Shown here one piece after another: positions 23,901 to 33,114 of a DNA stretch of 64,000 nt. The stretch lies in NCBI GenBank assembly GCA_013368315.1, contig JAACJM010000247.1:55481-119480 (forward strand), written 5' to 3'. The translations under genes were made by a program, and so were the position numbers. A model generated the notes under the pieces. That model saw only the letters and a list, made by a program, of their open reading frames with translations. It searched no databases and was not told the origin of the DNA. The stretch comes from Tetrapyrgos nigripes (taxonomy: Eukaryota > Basidiomycota > Agaricomycetes > Agaricales > Campanellaceae). The number at the start of each line of letters is the position of its first letter. Within the stretch, counting starts at the first letter, position 1.

Positions 23901-24635
23901 GCGTCTTTTTGTGAATAGGAGGCAGGATGATTGGGCGACACATTTGCCGATGGCAGAATTCGTTATTAACTCCAGAACACATTCCGCTCATGGTTATGCC
24001 CATTCGAAATTGGTAGAGGATATCTTCCACACTTCAATATTCCAGTAGGGCGGAGAACAGGAAACGAGGAAGTAGAAAAGAGAATAGAATTGCTAAGGGA
24101 AGCAAGGAAGGATGCGGGAGCAGCCCTACATTTAACGAAAAGGTGGCAAAAAGAGCGATACGAGAAGGGGAAGGGGAAAGCACACCAATTCATGGTAGGA
24201 GACTATGTGTGGCTGAGTGGGGAGGATTTGGATCTCCAATTGTCGAGTGAGAAGTTGGGAGATCGACAATTAGGGCCTTTTGAGGTATTAGAAAAAGTGG
24301 GAGAATTAAACTATTGGTTAGATCTTCCGAAAACCTTAGATCGAGTCCACCCGGTATTCCATGTGGATAAACTTTACCCATGGAAAGGTAATGAGGTTAA
24401 CGGATTGATACCAGAAGAGCCGGAACCAATCTATTTAGAGGATGAAGACGAACCGGAGTATGAGGTGGAAGACATTTTGGATAGTCATATTCGATGGAGG
24501 AGAATGGAGTACTTAGTAAAATGGAAAGGATATGACGAGGGGCATAATTCATGGGAAGTACATACAAATTTAGCTAATGCTAAACGAAAAGTTACGGCTT
24601 TTCACAAGAAACACCCGAAGGCGCCAAAATTATAA
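20992..24635 (+). pseudogene. Chromovirus Pol: protease, reverse transcriptase, RNase H, integrase, chromodomain
   Basis: The protease has IDSGATALFI near 21185. The reverse transcriptase has FFIKKKDGKLQFVQDYRRLN, KFDVRWGYNNIRI and the catalytic YLDD near 22276. RNase H has VEVDASGYATGGVLLQQ near 22720 and ITDHENL near 22925. Integrase has the H-H-C-C zinc site at about 23375-23510, the first acidic residue in VDLITQL, ISDRGPQF near 23758, and HPQANGQTERANQE with the catalytic glutamate near 23890. A chromodomain with YLVKWKGYDEGHNSWEV ends the protein. Breaks are TGA at 22303-22305 and 23350-23352 and a one-base loss near 24000. The frame is -1 relative to the end of Gag, across GATTTTTAAAA at 20981-20991. 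Confidence 0.95.
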
Positions 24636-24654
24636 TCATCGAGGACGATGAGGA

Positions 24655-24668
24655 TTAGTGGGGGGGGT
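24655..24668 (+). promoter_or_regulatory. Polypurine tract of the chromovirus
   Basis: The run AGTGGGGGGGG followed by TAA lies just before the 3' LTR at 24671. This is the expected place for the primer of plus-strand DNA synthesis. Confidence 0.8.
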
Positions 24669-24670
24669 AA

Positions 24671-25158
24671 TGTCGTAAAGAGCGGACATAATATCTTTTC
24701 CCTTGATTACTCATCTATTTGGCTACAGACTCTCAAGTATACAAATCCTAGTTATTACTTTCGTATGTTTTCCTTTCGCTTTCCTTGCTTGATATGCATG
24801 TCTCTCTTAATGAAGTCCTTGCTTACTCCACATGCATTCCTCATGTTCCTTTATTAATTTGGTACGGTAGACACTAGGTTTCTTTGCTACTTTCATGCGG
24901 TAGACAGTATGGCTTCGGGCTGGTTTCCCTTCAGGTTTACACAAGGCATACGTGCAGCCTACAGCACGCTTTTCATTTACTAGACAATAGGATACTATTT
25001 AAACTCTGTAGATACTCACCTAGTCTTCAGCTTGACCTCTTGGTCTCTGACAACTAGGTTCGTGTTTGTATTCGATACTTTATTCTAATCTGACTAACTT
25101 GGTCTCTGACGACTAGTTCTCACGCTCTCTGCTTGCTTTGCTTAAGGTCTTTAAGACA
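24671..25158 (+). repeat. 3' LTR of the chromovirus
   Basis: 488 bp, identical to the 5' LTR except at 25052 (A for G), 25130 (T for C) and 25139 (T for C). All three changes alter a CpG present in the 5' copy. Confidence 0.97.
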
Positions 25159-26456
25159 GAAGACTGAAGAAGCTGGTCACTTTAAGGCAGAATTCTGTCC
25201 ACCTTTAAAGCTAGCAGTAATTCCTCATGTTCCTTGGGTAGAGAAGAACTTCCCAATTCTGCCAGGAAAATATCAGGAGATATATAAACTTATCAAGGAA
25301 AAGATAGCTGCCGGAACATACGGACCATGCAATGGTAGTTATTGGGGAAAATGGTTTTGTGTTCTTAAGAAGGATGGTCGAGTTCAGATAGTACATAGCC
25401 TGGAAGCCCTGAATAAAGTAACTATTCAACATTTGGGTGTCCCACTGGTAACCACTGATGTAGCTAGGGAATTTATGGGCAGAGCATGCCTCGGGATGCT
25501 AGACATCTTTGTTGGCTACAATCATCAATACATTGATGAGTCCTCAAGAGATATTACTACATTCCAAATGCCCTTTGGACTTCATCAACTGGTTAAATTA
25601 CCGATGGGTTGGACTAATTCAGTCCCAATTTTCCATGATGATGTTACTTACATTCTCAAGGAGGAGATGCATCATGTCACTATTCCTTACATAGACGATG
25701 TGCCCATCAAGGGACTGCTGTTGAGATATGAAACTGAGGATGGGGGCTATGAGACAATACCAGAAAATCCAGGCATAAGAAAATTCATCTGGGATCACTT
25801 CCAAAATTTGAATCAAGTAGTGCAGTGCATGAAGTACACTGGTGGGACCTTCTCTGGGAAGAAGATGTTCCTCTGTAGTCCAGAAGCTAAGATAGTTGGT
25901 CATATATGTACTTACAAAGGTCGAGAACTGGATGAAGAAAAAGTGGAAGTAATTAAGACATGGCCCGTACCAAAGGACCTTAGCAATCTTAGGAGTTTCT
26001 TAGGTGCTGCAGGTATTCTTAGGATGTATATGAAAGATTATGGTGCTATAGCAGTACCTTTATATGAACTTACTGGGAATGTACCTTGGCATTGGGGACC
26101 AGAACAAGAAAAAGCTTTCAAGATGGTTAAAGCTGCTATATGCAGTGCCCCAGCATTAAAGGCAGTGGACTACACTAGCGAGAAAGGCATAATCTTATCA
26201 GTGGAGACCTTGTACATAGCAGTGGGATATTACCTATATCAAGAGGATAAGAGGGACCTCAAGAAGAAGAATATATCTACTTTGGGTCTATACCTTTGAA
26301 TCTGAGAGAGCAACAATTCTCACAGCCAAAACGAGAACTTTACAGTCTCAAGCGAGCTCTGGAAGACTTGTTCTACTATACTTATGGGTGTAGAGACCTC
26401 CATGTTCACACAGACACTAACTACATTAAGGGAATGTTGGATAATCCACTGTGAAG
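25159..26456 (+). pseudogene. Old Ty3/Gypsy reverse transcriptase and start of RNase H
   Basis: After the GAAGA duplication the connector resumes and leads into a reverse transcriptase with GKWFCVLKKDGRVQIVHSLE, MLDIFVGYNHQYIDE, FQMPFGLHQLVKLPMGWTNS and a catalytic site read as YIDDVPIKG near 25690. The thumb and connection contain SNLRSFLGAAGILRMYMKDY. The frame stops at 26297 and continues one frame over through REQQFSQPKRELYSLKRAL and HTDTNYIKGMLDN, the RNase H segment, up to 26456, where the CACTA-like element starts. The polymerase domain is long and mostly intact, but the gene is dead. Confidence 0.85.
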
Positions 26457-27468
26457 CCCACTTAGGTTAAAATTTAACCTATTTTATAATGAAAATCCAC
26501 ACCAGCCGGTTTTAGGCTGTTTCACGCAAAAAGAAATATATGTAGGTTGGTTTGGATCAACCTAATTTGCGCTGCAACGTCTGGGCAGAAGAGGTAGGTT
26601 GATTTTTATTCCAGCTCAAGAAGATGCCGGGCACTGCTGGTGATGCATGTGACACCAACAGTCACGTTGTCCATGGTTTGTTTTTTAACATCCACCTCCT
26701 GCTTGTCCAAACGTCTCTCAAAACCACCAGGATCTCCTCTCAAGCTCCTTTCTTCTACCTCATAGCTCAGGAAGCCAGCAAAATTGCAAGACCTCTCCCT
26801 CAAACTCTCCCTCAATAATTCATGCAACTGTTCATATCATTCGCCTCAAGCTCGTCAAGCTGTATAATGCTGCTTCCTCAAGGGCAAAAAACTCGACGGC
26901 AATGCATATAACGTGACCTCAGTGCTTGGTATGACTGTCGTTGTCGACTGTAGGAATTGGAGGGGGAGGAGGATGTCCAAGGGCCTGCATTTGGTATGTG
27001 GTAATTTGCCTATATCTATCTCTATCATTGACGACGAACATTTAGCCGAGCACATACTCTTGATTGGCTGTGTTGTGCCCCACCAGCTGATCAGTTCCCG
27101 CCTCCCCATAGTTGTATTATCATATTGATATCCATACTCCTGTGTATGCATAATGTAGTCAAATGTATACCCCTTTACTCCAGTCATCAATTGCGTGTAG
27201 CCATAAGGAAATATAAGCCAACTGGTTGAAAATCAACCTGAAAACCCCAAAGCAACCTAATTGGAGCTGTTCATTATGAAAAAATAAAAATTAGAGGCGT
27301 AGGTTGAAAGTGGCATTTTTAGGTTGATAGTTAACCTACAAGAAATTATTTACTGGTAGGTTGTCTTTCAACCTCCGTAGGTTGAAAAGCAGCTACTGTT
27401 AGGTTATATTGCATCCTAAACCAGGTTGACTTCGGTGCTGATCATCAATCTATTTGGACCTCACAGAG
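26457..27468. mobile_element. CACTA-like non-autonomous element, 1012 bp, target duplication ATC
   Basis: The left end begins CACTGTGAAGCCCACTTAGG and the right end, read inversely, CTCTGTGAGGTCCAAATAGA. ATC is duplicated at 26454-26456 and 27469-27471. Removing the element and one ATC restores the frame of the host retroelement. Subterminal AGGTTG and CAACCT motifs are abundant. CACTA elements use tnp2 transposases and make 3-bp duplications, so a tnp2 source in the same genome is plausible. No protein is encoded. Confidence 0.85.
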
Positions 27469-27471
27469 ATC

Positions 27472-28501
27472 CTAGTAGTGGTCCTAATGTGGCTATTAAC
27501 AGGTGGATTGAAGAAACCTGCAAATATTCATTTGAGCTAGTGCACATAAAAGGAAAAACTTATATCCTAGCAGATGGTTTATCCTGACAGGCTCCAAATG
27601 AAGGCGAGAAGTATCAGAAGCCGATTCCAAAAGTAGATGAAGATATGGAGGAAGAGGATGATGAGCTACCTCTATGCTTCAGAATGGGAAAAGAAGAAAC
27701 TGAAGAACCCTAAGACAGATGATGAAATTCAAAAGGAATTAGATCATGAAAATGTCTGCTCATTGGAGGTTCGCAGAAAGTATTGGGGTAAAATCACCAA
27801 GAGAATTGGAAGAGATTGCTAACCCGCCTCTTCAACAATTCACACATGTTATCAAAGAATGGTTGAAACAACACCCCTATAATGAGACTCACTGAACTAA
27901 AGAAGCTAAAGAGTTTGATAATATGATCCCTCAAATTATTGAATACTTAAAGGACCCTACGGGTTCCTTGTTGAAAGAACTTAGTGTAAAAGCTAAGAGA
28001 AAGGTTATAAAAGAGCTACGCATTTCTTTGTTAACAAAGAAGTAAGATTGTACTGAAAGAACCCTGACGTTCAAGGACAGCACCTTCTCTACTTACCTAA
28101 AGAAAGGAGAATGTTTATGATGCATGCCATGCATGATCATTTAGGACATAAAGGAGTATATGCAATGGAAGGTTTAATCGCTAGACGATTCTGGTGGCCA
28201 GATATGGAAACCGATGTTCAGTGATTTGTTGGAAGTTGCAGCTCAGACTACCAAAAATACCTCCTAAACTAACTCATACTCCTTCATTAATCCAGAAAGT
28301 ACATGTAGATGTTTTCAAAGTATCACCAGCTAGCAACAGGTGTAAGAACATTGTGCATGGTAGATGTGTGCTATCAAGATGGTCAGAAGGTCGTGCGTTA
28401 AAGCATGATACTGCTAGGGCCATCACAGAATGGTTTTTCAAGGATATAATATGCAGATGGGGAGTTCCTGAAGAAGTTGTGATGGATAATGCTCCTCAAA
28501 T
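27472..28501 (+). pseudogene. Old Ty3/Gypsy RNase H end and integrase zinc region
   Basis: The sequence resumes with SSGPNVAINRWIEE and FELVHIKGKTYILADGLS, typical of the RNase H end, then a stop. A charged linker follows, with several stops. The integrase N-terminal zinc part is read as HDHLGHKGVYAMEG and FWWPDME near 28125-28205. The core begins with VHVDVF near 28300 and the MDNAPQ acidic segment near 28483, where the next LTR is inserted. Confidence 0.75.
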
Positions 28502-28949
28502 TGTTACAATTTCTCACCCCTATTCTATAGGACTCTCTTACTCACTCTTTCTTTTCTTTTCTTCTCTTTACTCTGTTTCATTTCTTCTTATCTAACACAT
28601 GTTTCCCTTTCGTTTGCCGTGCTCTATCCTTGCTTTCTTTCTTACATGTGTAGTACACATGTCTACCATTACTTACACATTGCTTACATGCTGTTTGACA
28701 TAGCTACTACAGACAATTCACATGCTTTACACACATTGTACTCTGACTTGTAGTTACAAGATATCCTTGTATATAAGTAGAGTATTTTTTGAGCTAGATT
28801 CCCTAGCTTGACCTTATACATCTTTCTACAAGTCTTACTTTGAGTAATACTCGTCTTCAGAAGTCTTGCTCAAACCTTTCTTCGATAGAAAGGCTCAACG
28901 AACGAATGAATGAAAGGTGAAACCTTGAAGTACGACTTCTGTCGTAACA
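28502..28949 (+). mobile_element. Solo LTR (448 bp) in the integrase core, target duplication CAAAT
   Basis: Begins TGTTACAATTTCTCACC and ends TCTGTCGTAACA. CAAAT is present at 28497-28501 and 28950-28954. It contains a TATATAAGTAGAG promoter-like motif near 28770. The same LTR lies in the opposite direction at 29005-29473. Confidence 0.9.
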
Positions 28950-29004
28950 CAAATGAAAGTGGTTCTTCAGTGGCTTGAAGATAAATATGGGATTCGAGGA
29001 GGTA
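28950..29004 (+). pseudogene. 55-bp island of integrase core between two solo LTRs
   Basis: After the CAAAT duplication the short segment encodes VVLQWLEDKYGIRGG, which in related elements links the MDNAPQ acidic segment to the YNSQANGVIER motif. That second motif follows at 29474. Confidence 0.8.
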
Positions 29005-29473
29005 TGTTACAATGGAAGTCGTACTTCAAGGTTTCACCTTTCGTTTGTTTGTTTGTTGAGCCTTTCTGTCGGAGAAAGGTTTGAGCAAGACTTCTGAAGA
29101 TGAGTATTACTCAAAGTAAGACTTGTAGAAAGATGTATAAGGTCGAGCTGGGGAATCTAGCTTGAAGAATGCTCTACCTATATACAAGGATACCTTGTAA
29201 CTACGAGTCAAAGTACAATGTGTGTAAAGCATGTAAATTGTCTGTAATAGCTATGTCAAACAGCATGTAAGTAATAGAAAACATGCATACGATGCATATA
29301 AGCAATGTGTAAGTAATAGTAAACATGTGTCCTACACATGTAAGAAAGAAAGCAAGGAAAGAGCATGGCGAATGAAAGGGAAACATGTGTTAGATAAGAA
29401 GAAATGAAACAAAGTAAAGAAAAGAAAGAGCAAGTCAGAGAGTCCTATAGAATAGGGGTGAGAAATTGTAACA
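29005..29473 (-). mobile_element. Second solo LTR of the same family, inverted
   Basis: It is the reverse complement of the LTR at 28502-28949 with scattered differences, beginning TGTTACAATGG and ending GAGAAATTGTAACA on the plus strand. The flanks are AGGTAT on the left and GTATAAC on the right, so the duplication seems to be GTAT or has mutated. Confidence 0.85.
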
Positions 29474-29615
29474 GTATAACTATCTCAACATATAATTCTC
29501 AAGCTAATGGAGTAATTGAACGAGCACATTTCGATATTAGACAAGCCTTAGTGAAAGCTACTGTGGTAAAGAGCACACACTTGGCTCTAAGCAGTAGGCA
29601 TAGACAGCACAACAG
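29474..29615 (+). pseudogene. Integrase core end of the old Ty3/Gypsy element
   Basis: Encodes ISTYNSQANGVIERAHFDIR with the third catalytic acidic residue, followed by a degraded stretch. It is cut at 29616 by an LTR-like repeat. Confidence 0.8.
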
Positions 29616-30051
29616 TAGACAGATAACAATGAGAGACTAGTCCCAAGACAAAGTTAATATTAAGTGAAAACAAGAAATACATGAGATGCTCACCTAGTCC
29701 CAAGACAAAGAGGTCAAGATGGGGACTAGGGAGTTACTACTCTAAGCTTATATACACAGAACAGACATAAAGATAAAAGCTAAGTCAAGTGAAGAAAGGA
29801 ATCAGAGAACTATCCAGAACAATCAAAGTACAGCTGTATCATGAACAAGCTGTGCATAGTGTCCCTGTAAGAGATGCATCATAAAAAGATGAACAAATGA
29901 TGAAACAGGGGATAGTAGCTGTGCATAGATGATCAAGGAAAGATGAACAAAAGATAGGGCAAAGGATGATCAAAATGATGATCAAAAGGCAGTGACTGAT
30001 GAAGAAAAGAAACAGAAAATGAACGAAAATACCCTGAAATAATATTGTCAC
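29616..30051 (-). mobile_element. LTR-like repeat, family C, target duplication AACAG (436 bp)
   Basis: AACAG lies at 29611-29615 and 30052-30056. Removing the insert and one copy restores a frame reading into GGDLSKWF. A second, slightly longer copy is at about 53146-53620. It ends ATATTGTCAC and contains CTTATATACACAGAAC, a TATA-like motif. The ends lack the usual TG and CA, so assignment as an LTR is likely but not certain. Confidence 0.6.
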
Positions 30052-30610
30052 AACAGCTACTGGTGGTGACTTGTCTAAGTGGTTTTGATTCTTGAAACCA
30101 GTGCTATGGGTGGATAGAGTAACTCTAGGAGAGGTCTGGGATGCTCACCATACTTTATTGCTCTGGGAGCGGAACCTATTCTACCTTTAGACATGGTAGA
30201 ATTGACCTGGTTAGTAAAATTACCAGATAGAGTTCTATCAACTGAAGAACTAGTGGGATATTGAGCTCAGGTGCTAGCTAAGCATTGAGTGCATGTAGAA
30301 GAAATGATTGCTAGAGTGGATGAACAAAAGAGGGCTGAATTGAAGTGCTTCAAGAAGTATAGACCTGTTATTAAAGATTGGGACTTTAAACCTGGAACTT
30401 TAGTTCAAGTTCGTAATACTCAAATTGAGAAGAACTTAGACAGGAAGATGTATCCTAGGTACATAGGACCTATGATCGTTCTCTGAAGAACTAAAGGAGG
30501 TGCCTATATCCTAGCAGAAATGAGAAAGTGGCTGCCTTTAGGGTTATACCTCATAAAGTGAGATATGAACCAATAGATCTCCCAGAAGATATTCATAACT
30601 TATTGACTTA
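30052..30610 (+). pseudogene. Integrase C-terminal part of the old Ty3/Gypsy element
   Basis: Fragments include DRVTLGEVWDAHHTLLLWE, then an open part from 30289 with FKKYRPVIKDWDFKPGTLV, VRNTQIEKNLDRKMYPRYIG and GGAYILAEM. These match the C-terminal integrase region of this element type. Several stops occur, and the coding signal fades after about 30610. Confidence 0.75.
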
Positions 30611-31008
30611 GAGCCAGACCAGCTCCAAGCAGTGGATGAGTCTTGGGTACAAGGAAAAGACTACATCTCTGATCATATGCTATGCTAAGAGCTCCTCAAT
30701 ATGACTCCAACAGAGAAATAGTAGAGTCAACAGTTGAACCAAACAATGAAGAGGGCCTAGCAGGAGGGTCAGATGATGAAGAAGAGCTACCTGAAGCAGA
30801 GTCAATGTCAATTGGACCTCGTACAAGAGCTAGGGCCAAAAACACTTAGTGGAATAAATTATGACAAAAATAGTGGTCAATTAAGTAGGACTAGGGTGGA
30901 TAACAAAAATCCACACCTATCTGCAGTGGGTAATGTTTGATCCATAGGAGCAATTGACTGCTATAGATATGCAAGGCGCTACTAAACACCACAGATAGGT
31001 GATGGAAT
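30611..31008. other. Sequence beyond the old Ty3/Gypsy coding region
   Basis: A short acidic stretch (EEELPEAESMSI near 30778-30815) may be the last piece of the polyprotein. No LTR was identified. Confidence 0.35.
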
Positions 31009-31115
31009 GCAAGTTCTTGGATTTGAACAAAGGATTGTGAGGGTAAGACAACACTGACACTGCATCAGTGTTATCTTATACTTCGATGCCATGTTAACCA
31101 CTACACTAAACTTGC
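31009..31115 (-). ncRNA. tRNA-like sequence with a perfect acceptor stem
   Basis: On the minus strand the 5' seven bases GCAAGTT pair completely with AACTTGC at the 3' end. An A-box-like TAGTGTAGTGG and a B-box-like GTTCAAATCC sit at tRNA positions. A D-arm GTGT/ACAT and a stem GCATC/GATGC with an 18-base loop are possible. The region before the T-arm is about 24 bases too long and contains a second hairpin. It may be a tRNA pseudogene, a split or intron-bearing tRNA, or a SINE head. No anticodon is assigned. Confidence 0.35.
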
Positions 31116-31885
31116 TGTTAAACCTATACTTAAACCCAGTCGAATGTACTTACGAACACTATTGGAAAAATCTGTAGGTGCAAGCTTACATAATACAGGT
31201 AGAGTAACTGAATCAGGCAATCCTGCTTAACAAGATTGATACCTGACCATTATCTCCTTGATATAAGGATGAGGAACGATCCAGTAGTGTTAAAAGTATG
31301 CTACAGCCTGTAGGACATAGCAGATGAGTCAAAGAAATGCTAAGGGACAAGGGTTACAGTACTTACTACAGGAAAAGTGTTTATCCCGCCTTTGGTTTGC
31401 CAATTGAATAGATCTGAGGACACGTTCTGGTCTATGATGTTAGCGACTACACATGGTAATCAATTGATGTACTTACAATTGACTCATGGAGACAGCAATA
31501 GGTCATCTATGACGAGGGTTGGATTTTTGAAGCGAGAAGAGAGTCTGTAGGATGTCTTTTCAAAGCCAGGGTATGGGATGTAGACCTCACATCTTGACAT
31601 TGGTGAGGACAGAGAAGGAAATGGAACCAATGTCCCAGAGTACAATAGACGCAGGCCATGAGGATGGATCAAGTCTGGAAAAAGTGGCGCTAAGTGCTTG
31701 GAAACATTCTGATCCAAGTCTGAATGACGACGGAATCTGGATCTGAGCAGTGGAAAAGATGATGGAGCTTAGGAGAGATCAGAAGGGTCAATAAAGAAAG
31801 ATTTATTGATATCTAGTGGATGGTGTACCTATGTGAATAATCCAAAAACCGAATTTGACTACCTAGCTAAAGCTATACTAAGGGT
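31116..31885. other. Intergenic, no supported gene
   Basis: Only short frames without recognisable features. A low-confidence open stretch at 31552-31746 has no known similarity. Confidence 0.35.
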
Positions 31886-32659
31886 CTACTGAAAGGCCTG
31901 AGCAGCTACAGATGAGGCAGAAGTAACTAAGCCCATTGGAATAATGGAGATAGACTTATTAGTGCTACTCTCAGGAGAAAGGTCCATAAGAGACTGTTTC
32001 TTGGCCATGGCAGCATCCTGCAACTCTGTACGCTCAAGCTTAGCATTGATAACTGCCACTAAATTGTTGTAAGCCCCTCTGTAATGTGAGACAAGGAAGT
32101 GCATTTGATAAGCAACAGACAGCATTTCCCCTCTCAGGAAGTTCTGCATAGCATTCAAAGACTCATCCGGAAGTTTCTTATAGTTGAAGAAAGCTCTGAC
32201 ATTGGTCTTACAGAAAGGCTCCTCAGGTGTATCAAGCAGTTCTAGAAAGGAAATTGTAGTGAGCCGCTAGGTAGGAGAAAGATAGAGAAAATAAGTACTT
32301 ACCAGTAGACAGAGGGTTGAAGTTGTTCACAGAACCAGTGAACACACGGCTGTGCTTGGTATGGGCAAGCTCATCCTGACGATTAGCCTCAGCCTTATGA
32401 AGGTAATAGTCAGCCTTGAGGTATTCTCAAGAAGAGGTATCAATGCCCTTGACAAAGGAATAATGGAGACATACGGTGCTAGCATGAGTCATTGGACGGG
32501 TACCAGAAGTTGCTCCAGAAGCCTTGACCTAGCAAGAGAACGGTCAGAATACTTTAAGTACTAGGATAAGTGGAGGAAACATACCTTAGCAATCTTTGGA
32601 AGCTCTTTAACATTCTTAGCAGCATGGCTAGATGCTCCAAGACCATGAGCGTCGCCCAT
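31886..32659 (-). pseudogene. Hypothetical multi-exon gene with a premature stop
   Basis: The start codon at 32659 opens MGDAHGLGASSHAAKNVKEL, with donor GTATGT near 32584. The next exon resumes with VKASGATSGTRPMTHAST and leads to a TGA at 32427-32429, after which the same frame continues EYLKADYYLHKAEANRQDEL and GSVNNFNPLST. After donor GTAAGT near 32302 a last exon has EEPFCKTNVRAFFNYKKLP and FLVSHYRGAYNNLVAVINAK and ends at 31886. The composition, helical with a predicted coiled coil, recalls gag-like proteins, but I recognise no domain. The TGA could be a former CGA. Confidence 0.45.
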
Positions 32660-32937
32660 CTTATAAAAGATGAGATTGAGAGGTATAAGTGGTTAGAAAG
32701 AGTGCAGACTTACTGTAACGTTGTCCTCAGCAAAACCTCAACATTGGATTCCCCACTATCTTCGATAATTACAATTACTATTTATAGTTATCGTTATTTT
32801 TTGATGTCCACCCACCCAAATTTTTGTGCATTCAAATGCGGATCTGTCTGTGATCCATGGGAACTTATCACTATATTGAGCTGAAAAATTCATGTGATCT
32901 ATTTGCTTACAGTAAGTGATTGTGTATCCCTAAAAAG
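32660..32937. other. Intergenic upstream of the hypothetical gene
   Basis: No gene supported. A possible upstream exon at 32716-32780 would end in a GTAAGT donor but has no clear start. Confidence 0.25.
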
Positions 32938-33027
32938 GGTGCCAGTGCGAGGATTGAACTCGCGCAAGCCAAACATAATCGATGCGGACTTTGGCACAGC
33001 GCAAAACCATTACACCACAGGACAACC
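32938..33027 (-). ncRNA. tRNA-like sequence, probably a pseudogene
   Basis: On the minus strand there is an A-box-like GTGGTGTAATGG, a perfect T-arm GCGAG-TTCAATC-CTCGC and an anticodon-arm stem GCCAA/TTGGC with an 18-base loop, long enough for a normal loop plus a short intron. A TTTTT run follows the 3' end, as for RNA polymerase III. The acceptor stem pairs at only about four of seven positions, which argues against function. Confidence 0.4.
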
Positions 33028-33114
33028 GTTAAACTGCATACATAAAAGTCCATATCTAGTTGTATAATCAATATATGTTCATTACCATTTGTTCAACATC
33101 ATCAAGGATTATGG

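Larger units (their letters stand above)
18790..25158 (+). mobile_element. Full-length Ty3/Gypsy chromovirus, 6369 bp, target duplication GAAGA
   Basis: Two 488-bp LTRs bound the element (18790-19277 and 24671-25158). Each begins TGTCGTAAAG and ends CTTTAAGACA. The five bases GAAGA lie on both sides, at 18785-18789 and 25159-25163. The LTRs differ at only three positions by direct comparison, so insertion was recent. Inside are a leader, Gag with two zinc knuckles, and Pol in the order protease, reverse transcriptase, RNase H, integrase, chromodomain. Nonsense and frameshift changes make this copy non-autonomous. It lies within, and in the same direction as, the older element. Confidence 0.97.
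17701..30610 (+). mobile_element. Old Ty3/Gypsy element, broken into pieces by five later insertions
   Basis: In-order fragments of one polyprotein appear at 17704-18789 (protease and connector), 25159-26456 (reverse transcriptase and RNase H), 27472-28501 (RNase H end and integrase zinc region), 28950-29004 and 29474-29615 (integrase core) and 30052-30610 (integrase C-terminus). The gaps are insertions at 18790-25158, 26457-27468, 28502-28949, 29005-29473 and 29616-30051. Excising each insertion with one target copy rejoins the reading frame in most cases. No LTRs of this element were recognised; its 5' end merges with a minisatellite. Confidence 0.85.

Noticed and set aside
28502..29473. 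The near-palindrome as a single foldback transposon
   Set aside because: The 55-bp spacer encodes integrase that fits between the flanking fragments, and the first arm has its own CAAAT duplication. Two separate LTR insertions explain it better.
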